Of a DNA stretch of 64,000 nt, positions 55,870 to 64,000 are shown in pieces. This DNA is from CAZGIF01 sp964526045. Its GTDB lineage: Bacteria > Patescibacteriota > Gracilibacteria > Absconditabacterales > Absconditicoccaceae. A program made the position numbers and the translations under genes. The stretch covers positions 186,001-250,000 of the forward strand of contig CAZGIF010000001.1 in the NCBI GenBank assembly GCA_964526045.1, in the 5' to 3' direction. The notes below the pieces were generated by a model. The model did no database searches, was not told the origin of the DNA, and saw only the letters and a list, made by a program, of their open reading frames with translations. Numbering within the stretch: the stretch's first letter is position 1; every line of letters begins with the position of its first letter.

Positions 55870-56253
55870 TTATATAATTTTTAACATGACTTCTTCAGCA
55901 CTATCACCTTTTCTCATTCCTAATTTATAATCTGCTATATAGCTTTTATTTTTTTGTTCTATAAATTTGGGAACCAATTCATCAATTACTTTTTTTCACT
56001 CAGGTTCAGTAAAAACAACAGATTTAATATATCTTATTGCCTCTCTACGACCATCTTTAGCTCATATATTGACAGTACGAACAACCCTAGCAAAAAATGA
56101 ATCTGCATACGCCTTAAGAAGAAACGCTTTTTTAGATGTCGTTGTAACGTGACCATATCTAACTAAATTTGTTAGCATATTTCTAAGAATAAGTGATTTC
56201 TTTTGAACAGAAGAAATTTTTAATTCAATAGTTTTTTTCTTTCTATGTCTCAT
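55870..56253 (-). CDS. rplQ: Ribosomal protein bL17
   Basis: Large-subunit protein L17, 127 residues. MRHRKKKTIELKISSVQKKS, LILRNMLTNLVRYGHVTTTS and AKDGRREAIRYI fit the family. It follows rpoA as in most bacteria. Confidence 0.95.
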
Positions 56254-56287
56254 AGTGACAGTATAAACATTTAAAAATAGTTCGAAC

Positions 56288-57283
56288 TTAACCAGCAAGA
56301 GCTTTACCAATATTTCAAAGTGCATTATTAATTTCTTCAATAGCTTTTCTTCAAACTCATTTCATAAGCAATAATTCTCATTTCTTTTTCTTTTCCAAGT
56401 CTTCAACATATAGTACATCATTTTTTATTAATGCATTTCTCGTTCTTTCACTAAGAGGCAACGCATCGATAGGCATAGTTCTAATATTTTCTTCTTCTGG
56501 CAATCTTTCTTCTATTCATTCAAGCTCTTCATACTCAACCAATACAGATCTATCTACATAAACACCATCAAATATAAACAATTTTGCATACGAAGCAAGA
56601 ACTTCTCAAGAAAATGCTATAAAATCTTTTGGATGAAGATTTTTATATTTCATTTTAACTTCAAGAGTAAGCCTATCTTTTGATCATCAAACAAAATCAT
56701 CAATAACTTCTTCAACATCGTACTTAACATAATCTACGAGCCTAAAGTCATTATCAATAATAATAACATTTACATCTTCTTCATCATTTTGATGTTCTCT
56801 ATTTTTTAGAAAATCAATAGTATAATAACCATATCATTTTTCAATTCTAACATCCAATTCAAATTCTATACTTGGGTCTGTAATTTCAAACAAACTAATT
56901 CATTCACTTACCAATTCGATTCATGAAGGTAAATGTAAATCATCAGAAGTATACATACCAACTCAAGAAAATTTTTGAGGAACTCGTTGCAAAAACTCAA
57001 CACTTTCGTCAAATTTAAAACGAAGAATTTTCAAATTGAGAGATATATCAATAATAGATTGCTTTACTCAATCAACAACTTGATATTCATGAGTACATCA
57101 TGCTACTTTCATACCAGTTATAGCTCAACCCATATCGTATCAAAGCATAATTCTTCTCATAGCATTTCCAATTGTATGCCCAAACCCTCTAGGTAAGAAC
57201 CTTACTTCAAATTTTGTTATATTAGTACCAAGTTCATCAACAATGATTTTTGGTGAACCTATATACTTTTGTATGTCTAACAT
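56288..57283 (-). CDS. rpoA: RNA polymerase subunit alpha
   Basis: Assembly subunit of RNA polymerase, 331 residues. The N-terminal domain has FEVRFLPRGFGHTIGNAMRR, IMLGYDMGGAITGMKVAG and HEYQVVDGVKQSI; the C-terminal domain has PIDALPLSERTRNALIKNDV and LLLMKGVGRKAIEEINNAL, the helix-hairpin-helix DNA-binding part. Full length with both domains. It lies between rpsD and rplQ. Confidence 0.97.
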
Positions 57284-57318
57284 TCAAGCTTATAGTAGAA
57301 ATAAAAAACAATATATAT

Positions 57319-57933
57319 CTACGCTCTCGCATAAAACTCAATAACTTTAAGCACGTCAGCATCAATAGTCTCAATATCTACATCTGGCAATTGAAGAACC
57401 TCTACCGTATATTTATTTTTATCTACTTTTAAGTGAACAGGAACATTTGAGATATTATGAGCATCTTCATACAATGAAGAATCCACTAATGCTTTTTTAA
57501 GAGACAATACATCACCTCAATTCATGAAATATGAAGGAACATTATGTTTTTGTCAATTCAGTGTCCAATGACCATGTACAACCATTTGTCTTGCTTGCAT
57601 AATTGTTTTTGCAAATCAAGATCTTAAAAGCACAACATCACATCTTCTTTCTAAAAATTGAACAACAGCCTTATCATGACTTATTCATTTGTTTTTAGAA
57701 TATTTTTTTGAAGTACTATTAATGATTTTAGAGAATTGTTTTTCAGTAAGTGCATACATTCTCTTGAAAGCTTGTTTATTTCTAAGAAGAGTTCCATATT
57801 CTGACATTCTTTGCATAGCTCAACCATGTTGACCTGGTGCTTTTTCTCCCTTCTTCAAAACATATTTCTCGGTTCAAAAGAGATTTTTCTTTTCTCTTCT
57901 ACATAACTTACGCTTTGGACCTGTATATCTCAT
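57319..57933 (-). CDS. rpsD: Ribosomal protein uS4
   Basis: Small-subunit protein S4, 204 residues. MRYTGPKRKLCRREKKNLFG, KAPGQHGGAMQRMSEYGTLL, LERRCDVVLLRSGFAKTIMQ and ARQMVVHGHWTLNGQKHNVP (S4 RNA-binding domain) are all present. The Cys count is too low for the zinc form. Confidence 0.97.
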
Positions 57934-57963
57934 TAAAACACAAACATTGGGTAAAAATTTATA

Positions 57964-58356
57964 TTAATTTCTCTTTGGTCTTTTTCATTTAGTTCAACCA
58001 AATTTGATAGCAGTATTTTCTGTAATTGATTCTATCTCAACTACTCAAGTTTCATTAACTGCTTTGAAGATACCTTCTCTTCACAATCATACTCATCTGA
58101 AAATGATACTAATACGTTCGAGTCAGTATTTTTTTCATTCAGCAAGAACTTCTTTTGCCAACACTTCTGCAGCATATGGAGTACTTTGCTTCGCTCATTT
58201 AAATCAATGCATTCATGTTCATCATCAAGCAACTTTATTTCAAGATTTATCGCACAGTGTGACAATTGTATTATTTGAAGTTGTTTGAACATACAAAACT
58301 CATGATGAAAGTTTTATATCTTTTTTCTTGACTTTAGTTTTTTTCTTGGGAGCCAT
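57964..58356 (-). CDS. rpsK: Ribosomal protein uS11
   Basis: Small-subunit protein S11, 130 residues. VLYVQTTSNNTIVTLCDKSG, AGGGTGMHGFKGAKQSTPYA and AIKFGGTKGKRPKRN match the family. It is one of the clearest code 25 witnesses: three glycines in a row and most others are TGA. Confidence 0.97.
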
Positions 58357-58383
58357 CAAAAAACTTTGTTAATTAATATAAAA

Positions 58384-58758
58384 TTATTTTTTAAGCACTG
58401 GTCTTACTTTAGATCTTCATAGTAATTTCTTGGCTGTTCTTGCATTTTTTCTAGTTGATTGCCCTCTAACAGGAAGTCACAAGTTATGTCTCATTCCTCT
58501 GTATGACTTAATTTCTTTTAATCTTTTAATATTTCCTTGCACTTCTCTCTTCAAATCATTCTCCAAAACCATTTCTTTTAAACGAATAGAAATACTTTTT
58601 TCATCTTCCGGAGAAATGTCTTTCACTTTTTTCATAAAAGGAATAGAGAGCTCATCTAAAATGGTTCTAGATTTTTTTCTTCAAATTCAATAAACAAATG
58701 TTAGTCATATCCAAATAGACTTAGTATCAGGAATCACATGTCATAGCAATCTTAACAT
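58384..58758 (-). CDS. rpsM: Ribosomal protein uS13
   Basis: Small-subunit protein S13, 124 residues. VIPDTKSIWIGLTFVYGIGR at the start, EIKSYRGMRHNLGLPVRGQS then TRKNARTAKK at the basic end. Order L36-S13-S11-S4-RpoA-L17 is the standard alpha operon. Confidence 0.96.
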
Positions 58759-58785
58759 TAAACACATACAAAAAAGAGTAAAAAA

Positions 58786-58917
58786 TTAACCTTGTCTTTG
58801 ATTATGTCTTCTATCATTAGAACAGTAATTATAGAGTCTCAAAATTCAAGACTTAGACCTTCTTCTCATCATCTTACAAAATTTACATCTTTTTTTTATT
58901 GATGTTTTTACCTTCAT
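58786..58917 (-). CDS. rpmJ: Ribosomal protein bL36
   Basis: Large-subunit protein L36, 43 residues: MKVKTSIKKRCKFCKMMRRR, then SKSGILRLYNYCSNDRRHNQ. It keeps the zinc cysteines (CxxC and the later YC, with His). One Gly is TGA. The C-terminus is a little longer than usual. Confidence 0.95.
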
Positions 58918-58982
58918 AATAACAAAGTAGAACAAATAAATATAACATATCATAGAAACAAAACCTTAATTACCTTATACAA

Positions 58983-59264
58983 TTACTCACTAGGAGCTTC
59001 TTCACTATTAATTACATCTTGAGGAGCATCTAACTCATACGGACGAGACTTGTACCTATAGACAATACGTCATTGAGTATTATCATACTCATTAATTTCT
59101 ATTTTGACATAATCACCTTCCATAATTGTAATGTTATTTTTTTTCATCTTTCAAGATTTATAGCCCGTAAGAACAAAATCCATCTGACTAAGCTTTACCT
59201 TATACTTTCATGCAGGTAAGACCTCAATAACTTCTCAAATAACCTCAAGCGCCTCATTATTCAT
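58983..59264 (-). CDS. infA: Translation initiation factor IF-1
   Basis: OB-fold factor that binds the ribosomal A site at initiation, 93 residues. EVIGEVIEVLPAGKYKVKLS, then KNNITIMEGDYVKIEINEYD and GRIVYRYKSRP are the S1-like IF-1 strands. It has an acidic C-terminal extension (DAPQDVINSEEAPSE) beyond the usual 72 residues. The start overlaps the rplU stop by eight bases. Confidence 0.93.
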
Positions 59265-59577
59265 CAAACAATATGTCTTTAATTTTTAAAACAGTCTGAT
59301 GAGGCCTAAATCAAAAGTTCCTCTCATATCTATTCTTTCTTCTAAACTTAACAACTCTAATTTTTGTTCATTGTTTATCCAAAATACGTTCAGCAATAAT
59401 TTTTGCATTTTTTACAAATGGAGCACCCATATTCATAACCGACCCATCTCTATCAAAAATACACAAAACATTTTCAAAAGTAAGATCAGACATATCTCAT
59501 TTTACATTATCAACAACAAGTTCCATATCTTTTGTAACTATATATTGATGTCATTGAAGTTCTACTACTGCGTACAT
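59257..59577 (-). CDS. rplU: Ribosomal protein bL21
   Basis: Large-subunit protein L21, 106 residues: MYAVVELQGHQYIVTKDMEL, GAPFVKNAKIIAERI and RVVKFRRKNRYERNFGFRPH then QTVLKI. In most bacteria rplU is paired with rpmA; here it leads into infA and the alpha operon and overlaps infA, so the two are translationally coupled. Confidence 0.92.
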
Positions 59578-59616
59578 ATTATTCTTTGTATGTTAAATGT
59601 ATAAAAATAATCAAAA

Positions 59617-59880
59617 CTATATAATCTTACCCAATTGAGAAAGTGTATTATATTTCTTTTTCAGTTTTCTATACGCTCAAGAAACAATAGCTCTGGCTCT
59701 TTGATATCTCTTCTTTCAAGGAAAATCATAAGAAACATTCTTTCTATACCATTTGGTATTATAATGTTTTTGTTTTTTAGCCTTATCAATTATATGAGAA
59801 GATCGAAGCTCTTTTTTATAAAAAGCAATCATTCTTTCATTAGTATTGAGTTCTTCTGTTTTCCAGATTGTAAATCACAT
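59617..59880 (-). CDS. Small basic protein, possibly ribosomal protein bS21
   Basis: An 87-residue Lys/Arg/Tyr-rich protein (NERMIAFYKKELRSSHIIDK then AKKQKHYNTKWYRK). The NE.....FYKKE...I.....RKKxxHY spacing is reminiscent of bS21, but similarity is weak. The ATG at 59880 is followed by a TGA Gly; the frame is open further upstream without another ATG. It is 39 bases before rplU and downstream of tRNA-Leu in a run of translation genes. Confidence 0.5.
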
Positions 59881-59963
59881 TTTGTTGCAGTAAAAAAAAA
59901 TAAACCAACTAGAGTAATATGTAAGAATATCAGGGCAATTTTCAAGCTATTTTTCAAACAAAG

Positions 59964-60050
59964 TGCCGAGGACCGGAATCGAACCGGCACCCCATAACAA
60001 ACAGGAACGGATTTTAAGTCCGTCGCGTCTACCAATTCCGCCACCCCGGC
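59964..60050 (-). tRNA. tRNA-Leu (anticodon UAA)
   Basis: 87 nt type II tRNA with a long variable arm. The acceptor GCCGGGG pairs with CCTCGGC, discriminator A, anticodon loop CTTAAAA, T-loop GGTTCGATTCC. CCA is not encoded. Confidence 0.95.
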
Positions 60051-60084
60051 TCAATTTAGCTCAAGTCTACGTAAGATACTAAGC

Positions 60085-60123
60085 AAAAAATTGACACATT
60101 ATACTATAATATATAATGTGTCA
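60085..60123 (-). terminator. Terminator of the infC-rpmI-rplT operon
   Basis: TGACACATTATA and TATAATGTGTCA form a 12-pair stem; read on the minus strand it is followed by six U. It lies five bases beyond the rplT stop. Confidence 0.88.
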
Positions 60124-60127
60124 GATT

Positions 60128-60469
60128 TTATACTAATGCAAATATCTTATCAAAAACATCTGGAAATAATACTGCAATATTAGAAAGTACTTTTCTATTT
60201 AGCATAATATTTTTTTCAGAAAGTGCATGCATAAATACACTATACTTTGACCCTTTTTCTCTAACTATAGCAGAGATTCTCTCTATCCAAAGTTTTCTAA
60301 AGTCTCTTTTCTTGAGTTTTCTTCAAACATATGCACGTTGACCTTGCTTCACAAGTGCCAATCTTATTTGTTTGTAGACTGTACTTCTTCACAATCTAAA
60401 ACCTTTTGCCATTTTTCTAAACTTTTTATGTCTTCTTTGTCTCTGTAATCAATTTGTAACTCTTACCAT
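60128..60469 (-). CDS. rplT: Ribosomal protein bL20
   Basis: Large-subunit assembly protein L20, 113 residues. VRVTNGLQRQRRHKKFRKMA, then KGFRLGRSTVYKQIRLALVK and RKLWIERISAIVREKGSKYS match the family. Last gene of infC-rpmI-rplT. Confidence 0.95.
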
Positions 60470-60499
60470 ACTTCAGGTACTGTAATAGATATAAAAACA

Positions 60500-60697
60500 C
60501 TATACATAAGGCATCATAACTTCAATCTTTTTACGATTAGCTCATTGAACCATAATTCCTCCTTGATCATCTCTAACTGTTTTTCATTTTCAAGTAATAC
60601 GGTGATTTTTACAAGATTTTCTGCGAGAAAATCAATTTGCCGTTACCTTCACTCTTTTAGAAACAGATTTACAAGTTTTCAACTTCTTGTTCGCCAT
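60500..60697 (-). CDS. rpmI: Ribosomal protein bL35
   Basis: Large-subunit protein L35, 65 residues: KKLKTCKSVSKRVKVTANGF and KNHRITGKGKTVRDDQGGIM are typical. The three genes keep the standard order IF-3, L35, L20. Confidence 0.94.
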
Positions 60698-60720
60698 AAC
60701 ACAAATCTAAGTAAATAAAA

Positions 60721-61281
60721 TTATTGTTTAAGTGGTTTTATCATTATACTGTATCAATTTCTTTCTTCAGCTGGGCGAGGAGTTAACACTTTACCAACAT
60801 CTAAAAGTGCATCTTTGACAGCAAGTAATTTTTCTTGAGCTTTTTCTTTATATGACCATTGCCTTCACTTTAGTTTTATAAGAAACTTAACTTCATTTCA
60901 TTCTTTCAAAAAACCACGAGCTTGATTTTCTTTGAGAGAGGAATCGTGTTCAGACGTCATATAACCAATAACAAGTTCTTTTGTAACATGGACTTTTTGT
61001 GATTTTCTCTTTTCTTTATCCTTTTTCTTTTTTTCATACAAATGTTTTCACAAATCAACCATTTTAGCAGTAGAAACTCTTTTATCACGATTATAAGACA
61101 ATTGAACCAAATCTTTTCACATCTCAGACGCCATTTCTAGCGCTCTGTCTCTAGAGAACTCTCACAAATTACTTCACTCTTCATCAATAACCATTATCGT
61201 AAATGCTTTAATTTTATCATTAGCATACACTACAACTCTGTCTTGATTACTATCTGTCTTTTTTTTAGAGCGATACTTCAA
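60721..61281 (-). CDS. infC: Translation initiation factor IF-3, non-AUG start
   Basis: Binds the 30S subunit and checks start-codon fidelity; 186 residues. ALEMASEMGKDLVQLSYN, the linker-helix region VSTAKMVDLGKHLYEKKKKD and the C-domain segments KVHVTKELVIGYMTSEHDSS, ALLDVGKVLTPRPAEERNGY are IF-3-like. No ATG precedes the N-domain. TTG at 61281 is chosen; in-frame ATT and ATA codons lie within 12 bases upstream. A rare start would fit the known self-control of infC by start-codon discrimination. Confidence 0.9.
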
Positions 61282-61313
61282 ATTTATTATAATACAAAAC
61301 TAAAAAGAAAACA

Positions 61314-61387
61314 TACCCCCACCAGGACTCGAACCTGGAACCTACAGCTTAGAAGGCTGTTGCTCTATCCAGTTGAGCTATGAGAGC
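61314..61387 (-). tRNA. tRNA-Arg (anticodon UCU)
   Basis: 74 nt cloverleaf with anticodon loop CTTCTAA, acceptor GCTCTCA paired with TGGGGGT including G-U pairs, T-loop GTTCGAGTC. CCA not encoded. Confidence 0.93.
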
Positions 61388-61404
61388 ATATATAACCACG
61401 CATT

Positions 61405-61478
61405 CGCTCCCGGCGGGATTCGAACCCGCGATTTCCACCGTGAGAGGGTGGCGTCCTAAACCGCTAGACCACGAGAGC
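61405..61478 (-). tRNA. tRNA-Glu (anticodon CUC)
   Basis: 74 nt; anticodon loop CTCTCAC, acceptor GCTCTCG with CGGGAGC, discriminator G. Anticodon CUC reads only GAG. Confidence 0.9.
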
Positions 61479-61492
61479 CTATAAATAAGAAT

Positions 61493-61566
61493 TGGATCCT
61501 AGGGGACTCGAACCCCTGACCCCCTGCGTGCAAGGCAGGTGCTCTAGCCAACTGAGCTAAGGACCC
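61493..61566 (-). tRNA. tRNA-Ala (anticodon UGC)
   Basis: 74 nt; anticodon loop CTTGCAC, acceptor GGGTCCT paired with AGGATCC; the G3-U70 pair that marks alanine tRNA is present. Confidence 0.95.
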
Positions 61567-61619
61567 ATAACATGCAGTCATGGTTAGTAACAGGCTATTA
61601 AACAGACACACTTAAGATT

Positions 61620-61702
61620 TGGGGAGGACAGGATTCGAACCTGTGTAGCCCGAAGGCGTCAGATTTACAGTCTGATGCAATTGACCGCTCTGCCACCTCC
61701 CC
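61620..61702 (-). tRNA. tRNA-Tyr (anticodon GUA)
   Basis: 83 nt with a long variable arm of the bacterial tyrosine type; anticodon loop CTGTAAA, acceptor GGGGAGG with CCTCCCC, discriminator A. Confidence 0.95.
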
Positions 61703-61721
61703 ATTTAACTTTTCTTTCAAA

Positions 61722-61973
61722 TTACATACTAGATATATCCTTAAATCAAGTATCAGTAGCCTTTCATACATCTTCAGCATCAAATACACCAAAAACGAAC
61801 AAAAATCCAAGAAACACTAAGAACATACCAAACAAAATATAGAGATTTTTTGTACTACCAAGCTTTTGCTCAGCTCGTGGTATTCTACCCAAAAACATAG
61901 TTATATCTACAGACCAATATATACAAGATCCTCAGACAATTGCCATGCTTAAACCCAGAATAACATCTGACAT
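61722..61973 (-). CDS. Small two-helix membrane protein, function unknown
   Basis: An 83-residue protein: MSDVILGLSMAIVGGSCIYW, a basic loop LGRIPRAEQKLGSTKN, then YILFGMFLVFLGFLFVFGVF and a soluble tail. It lies inside the tRNA cluster between tRNA-Tyr and tRNA-Gly(UCA). Not recognised; could be a small SecE/SecG-like or uncharacterised inner-membrane protein, with no direct support for either. Confidence 0.6.
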
Positions 61974-61997
61974 ACAAACCACATCTATAAAAAAAAT

Positions 61998-62071
61998 AGC
62001 GAGCAACGGGACTCGAACCCGTGCAAGCAGAGCTGAAGTCTGCTATGCTACACCAATTACATCATGCTCGC
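61998..62071 (-). tRNA. tRNA-Gly (anticodon UCA), decodes UGA as glycine
   Basis: 74 nt cloverleaf. The anticodon stem GCAGA/TCTGC holds the loop CTTCAGC, giving anticodon UCA. The acceptor is GCGAGCA with TGCTCGC, so G1-C72 and C2-G71 are present and the discriminator is U73, the bacterial glycine identity set. It is normal length, without the long variable arm of tRNA-Sec. This is the molecule expected to insert Gly at the in-frame TGA codons seen across the window. Confidence 0.93.
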
Positions 62072-62129
62072 ATATGAAAGCAATCTCAGATATAGATAAA
62101 TAAATATCAAAATCAAGGTAAAATAGCAT

Positions 62130-63170
62130 TTATCTATAAAAAAACTTTTTATAAAGTAAATTCCTTACTATTCCTAGAGCATTTGATATCTTTTGTCATT
62201 TAGCTATAGAATACGCTGAGTAAATAATTGTAATCGGAACTTCTTGATATGTCAATTTCTTGGCATAGATTATATCAACCAATTCTGAAGCATGAGCCAT
62301 ACGGTTCATAGTAATAGTCAATTGAGGAAGAATTGATGTTTTAATCATTCTATATCAATTATGAGGGTCTGTTAGTCTAATACCACTAAATAACCAAGTA
62401 AATAACGTACTTCAAAATTTTAATCATATCTTTTTAGACATTGGTATATTAACAGCCTTTCACAAAAATCTAGATCATAAGACAATATCTAGATTTGGGT
62501 TGTTTTTAAATGCTTTTTTAAAAACAGCAATATCTTGCAACCTATGTTGTCAATCTGCGTCAAAATGAACAACGTACTCAACAAAGCGAGCATATGAGAG
62601 TATATATGTTGCTCATGTTTGTAGTGCCGCTCCTTGTCACATATTAAGGGGATGTTTGATGGCTACAAAATTACTTTTCTCAAACTTTTTGATGGCATCT
62701 GTAAAAGTATTGTTTGAACTTCAATCGTCAACCAAAACTACACCATATCCAGCCGAAAGGATTTTTTGTATAACTTTGAGTGCAATTTCAGATTCATTAT
62801 AAGAAGGCACCACAAAAACAATAGAAGTAGTGGTATTTAGCACACCTATTGCATGAAAAACTGCATTATCTCTCGCCAAAGAAGTTATCTTCATATCTTG
62901 GGTAGTTGTTTTATTATATAATATAATATAAAAATAAAACAAAACAATAACTGACATATACACGATAAGGTCGGATCATGTCGCAACTCCTACAAATCAC
63001 GAAATAGCATTTAGTATACGTGGATAAAATGTTACTATAGCAATACCTATAGCACCTCAACCAAAAACAAAAAAGTGTAAAATATTTGCTCTTTTTCTCT
63101 TATATAAATCTATTCACATGAAGAAAAAAACTACACAAGCTAGACTAATCAAAAACTGGAGCAAGGACAT
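62130..63170 (-). CDS. DUF2304 membrane domain fused to a family 2 glycosyltransferase
   Basis: A 346-residue protein. Residues 1 to about 110 form a DUF2304-like membrane region with three hydrophobic segments (QFLISLACVVFFFMG; FGGGAIGIAIVTFYPRIL; YMSVIVLFYFYIILY). The GT-A glycosyltransferase follows: SIVFVVPSYNESEIALKVIQ, VVLVDDGSSNNT, NMGQGAALQTGATYI and VVHFDADGQHRLQDI (DxD-like), then GSRFLGK and TDPHNGYRMI. DUF2304 genes usually sit next to dolichol-phosphate-mannose-like GT2 genes; here both are one chain. It probably makes polyprenyl-phosphate sugars. Confidence 0.88.
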
Positions 63171-63200
63171 GCTTTTAGTATTTAAAGACAAAAAAATCAA

Positions 63201-63224
63201 AAAAAGCAGACTAGCTGCTTTTTT
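63201..63224 (-). terminator. Terminator after secD
   Basis: AAAAAGCAG and CTGCTTTTT arms around ACTAG, with A/T runs on both sides. It lies just beyond the secD stop on the minus strand. Confidence 0.82.
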
Positions 63225-63230
63225 GAGACA

Positions 63231-64000
63231 TTATTTTTTTTGAAACGATGACTTTGATGAGAAAACAAGATGTAAGATAAGTTGAGTCAATGGAACATTG
63301 ATCAACAATACCAATAGCATTGTAATAATAATCATACCTCCAAATCATTTGAAAATACTTGTTCACACCAAGAACAACAAAGCTGCTATGAGTCAAGTAC
63401 TAATATTTCAATCCTTGATCGGAGCTCGAGATCTCGCTACTCATGCATTGATAGCTGCACCAATTTTCTTTCATGATTTTAGTTCTTCACGAACTCTTTC
63501 AAAAATAAGAATATTCGCATCAACTCACATTCATAGAGCTAGAATAATAGCAGCAATTCCACTCAATGAAAAAGCATAATTAATAAATGGCAATTTGAGC
63601 ACAGCGAGAAGATACGTAATATAAACTATCAGAACTGTTCCTCAAACAATAGCCTTTTTGGTACCATACATAAAGAACAAGAATATAATAATAACAACAA
63701 GTCATACACCTCAAGCTATCATCGCTCACGTCAATGCATTAATACCCAATACAGGAGACATACGCTCTTCTCATGCTGGAATAAGAGCAACAGGAAATGC
63801 TCATTCATTAAGATCATCTACAAGTACTCTTGCGTCTTGTAGGGTAAATCATCAAGAGATTTGAGCTTGTCATCCACAAATTCTTTCATTGATTATAGGA
63901 GCTGTTATTGGCAATGGATCTTCTCAGATAAAGATTGCAATTGGCTGTCCAATAAGTTTTTCTGAGATACGACAGAAAATCTCTTTTCATGTGTCATCAA
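63231..64000 (-). CDS. secD: Protein translocase subunit SecD, C-terminal part
   Basis: Accessory subunit of the Sec export channel that uses the proton gradient to pull proteins outward. About 256 residues lie in the window; the N-terminus is beyond position 64000. Landmarks are DLNEGAFPVALIPAGEER (first periplasmic domain end), then LSGIAAIILALGMGVDANIL followed by IFERVREEL, the signature of SecD/SecF helices 4-5, and GGMIIITMLLVLLINVPLTQ. The gene is open only with TGA as Gly. Confidence 0.93.

Noticed and set aside
61998..62071. tRNA-Sec reading UGA
   Set aside because: Length is 74 nt with no long variable arm, and acceptor and discriminator bases fit glycine.
1..64000. Widespread pseudogenes or frameshifts, suggested by many in-frame TGA codons
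   Set aside because: TGA falls at conserved glycines in essential genes and a tRNA-Gly(UCA) is present, so it is sense code.
1..64000. CRISPR array
   Set aside because: No regularly spaced short repeats with unique spacers were seen.

Overview
The window comes from a bacterium that reads UGA as glycine (genetic code 25), so it is almost certainly a member of Candidatus Absconditabacteria (SR1) or Gracilibacteria. Conserved glycines of household proteins are written TGA throughout: the AtpA P-loop region, RecA, TypA, SufB/SufC and ribosomal proteins S11, S13, L13 and L35. A tRNA with anticodon UCA and bacterial glycine identity elements is encoded at 61998-62071. The DNA is AT-rich. Read with the standard code most genes fall into fragments; all gene models here use code 25, with TAA and TAG as the only stops.

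Layout. 1-2114: end of an ATP synthase operon (atpA), ndk, rpmE. 2247-6220: envelope genes (LytR-CpsA-Psr protein, acyltransferase) and a Pro/Gln-rich repeat protein. 6352-11192: archaeal-type proS, a membrane protein, a SUF cluster (NifU-like, SufD-like, SufC) and a methyltransferase. 11193-12891: accessory cassette A. 12919-17796: lepB and ssb, a sugar transferase, then a small heat-shock-like protein, an ABC-2-type permease and a family II pyrophosphatase. 17950-20265: one very large Cys-rich secreted protein ending in a VirB2/TrbC-like two-helix module. 20478-22697: recA and a phosphodiester glycosidase. 22828-26993: cassette B, two tandem copies of an HD-hydrolase plus EgtD-like methyltransferase pair. 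27119-31754: metallopeptidase, thioredoxin, sufB, ABC-F ATPase, HIT protein. 31762-37382: cassette C, an operon with a 1437-residue HD / FAD-NAD(P)-binding fusion. 37389-42973: membrane protein, typA, alpha/beta hydrolase, small membrane protein, DUF2779 nuclease-like protein. 43151-44253: cassette D, a RhuM-Fic gene with almost no UGA codons. 44432-54128: REP-associated transposase, pirin, VTT membrane protein, HI0933 flavoprotein, App1-like phosphatase, NUDIX, S24 peptidase, HD protein and MFS transporter. 54943-61281: ribosomal and translation genes on the minus strand (S9, L13, L17, RpoA, S4, S11, S13, L36, IF-1, L21, a possible S21, tRNA-Leu, L20, L35, IF-3). 61314-64000: tRNAs for Arg, Glu, Ala, Tyr and Gly(UCA), a DUF2304-glycosyltransferase fusion, and the end of secD.

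The main unusual pattern is that accessory genes sit directly after the stop codon of an ordinary gene and are bounded on the far side by a second copy of that gene's 3' end. This is seen after the methyltransferase (about 70 bp), the HIT gene (164 bp) and the DUF2779 gene (105 bp with one mismatch). A related form follows the glycosidase, where the 3' end, the leader and the start of the HD gene are duplicated. In the first three the repeat stops at the stop codon. The cargo differs each time but is rich in HD hydrolases, methyltransferases and other nucleotide- or SAM-linked enzymes. This suggests a recurrent insertion route that uses 3' ends of protein-coding genes as integration or recombination sites.
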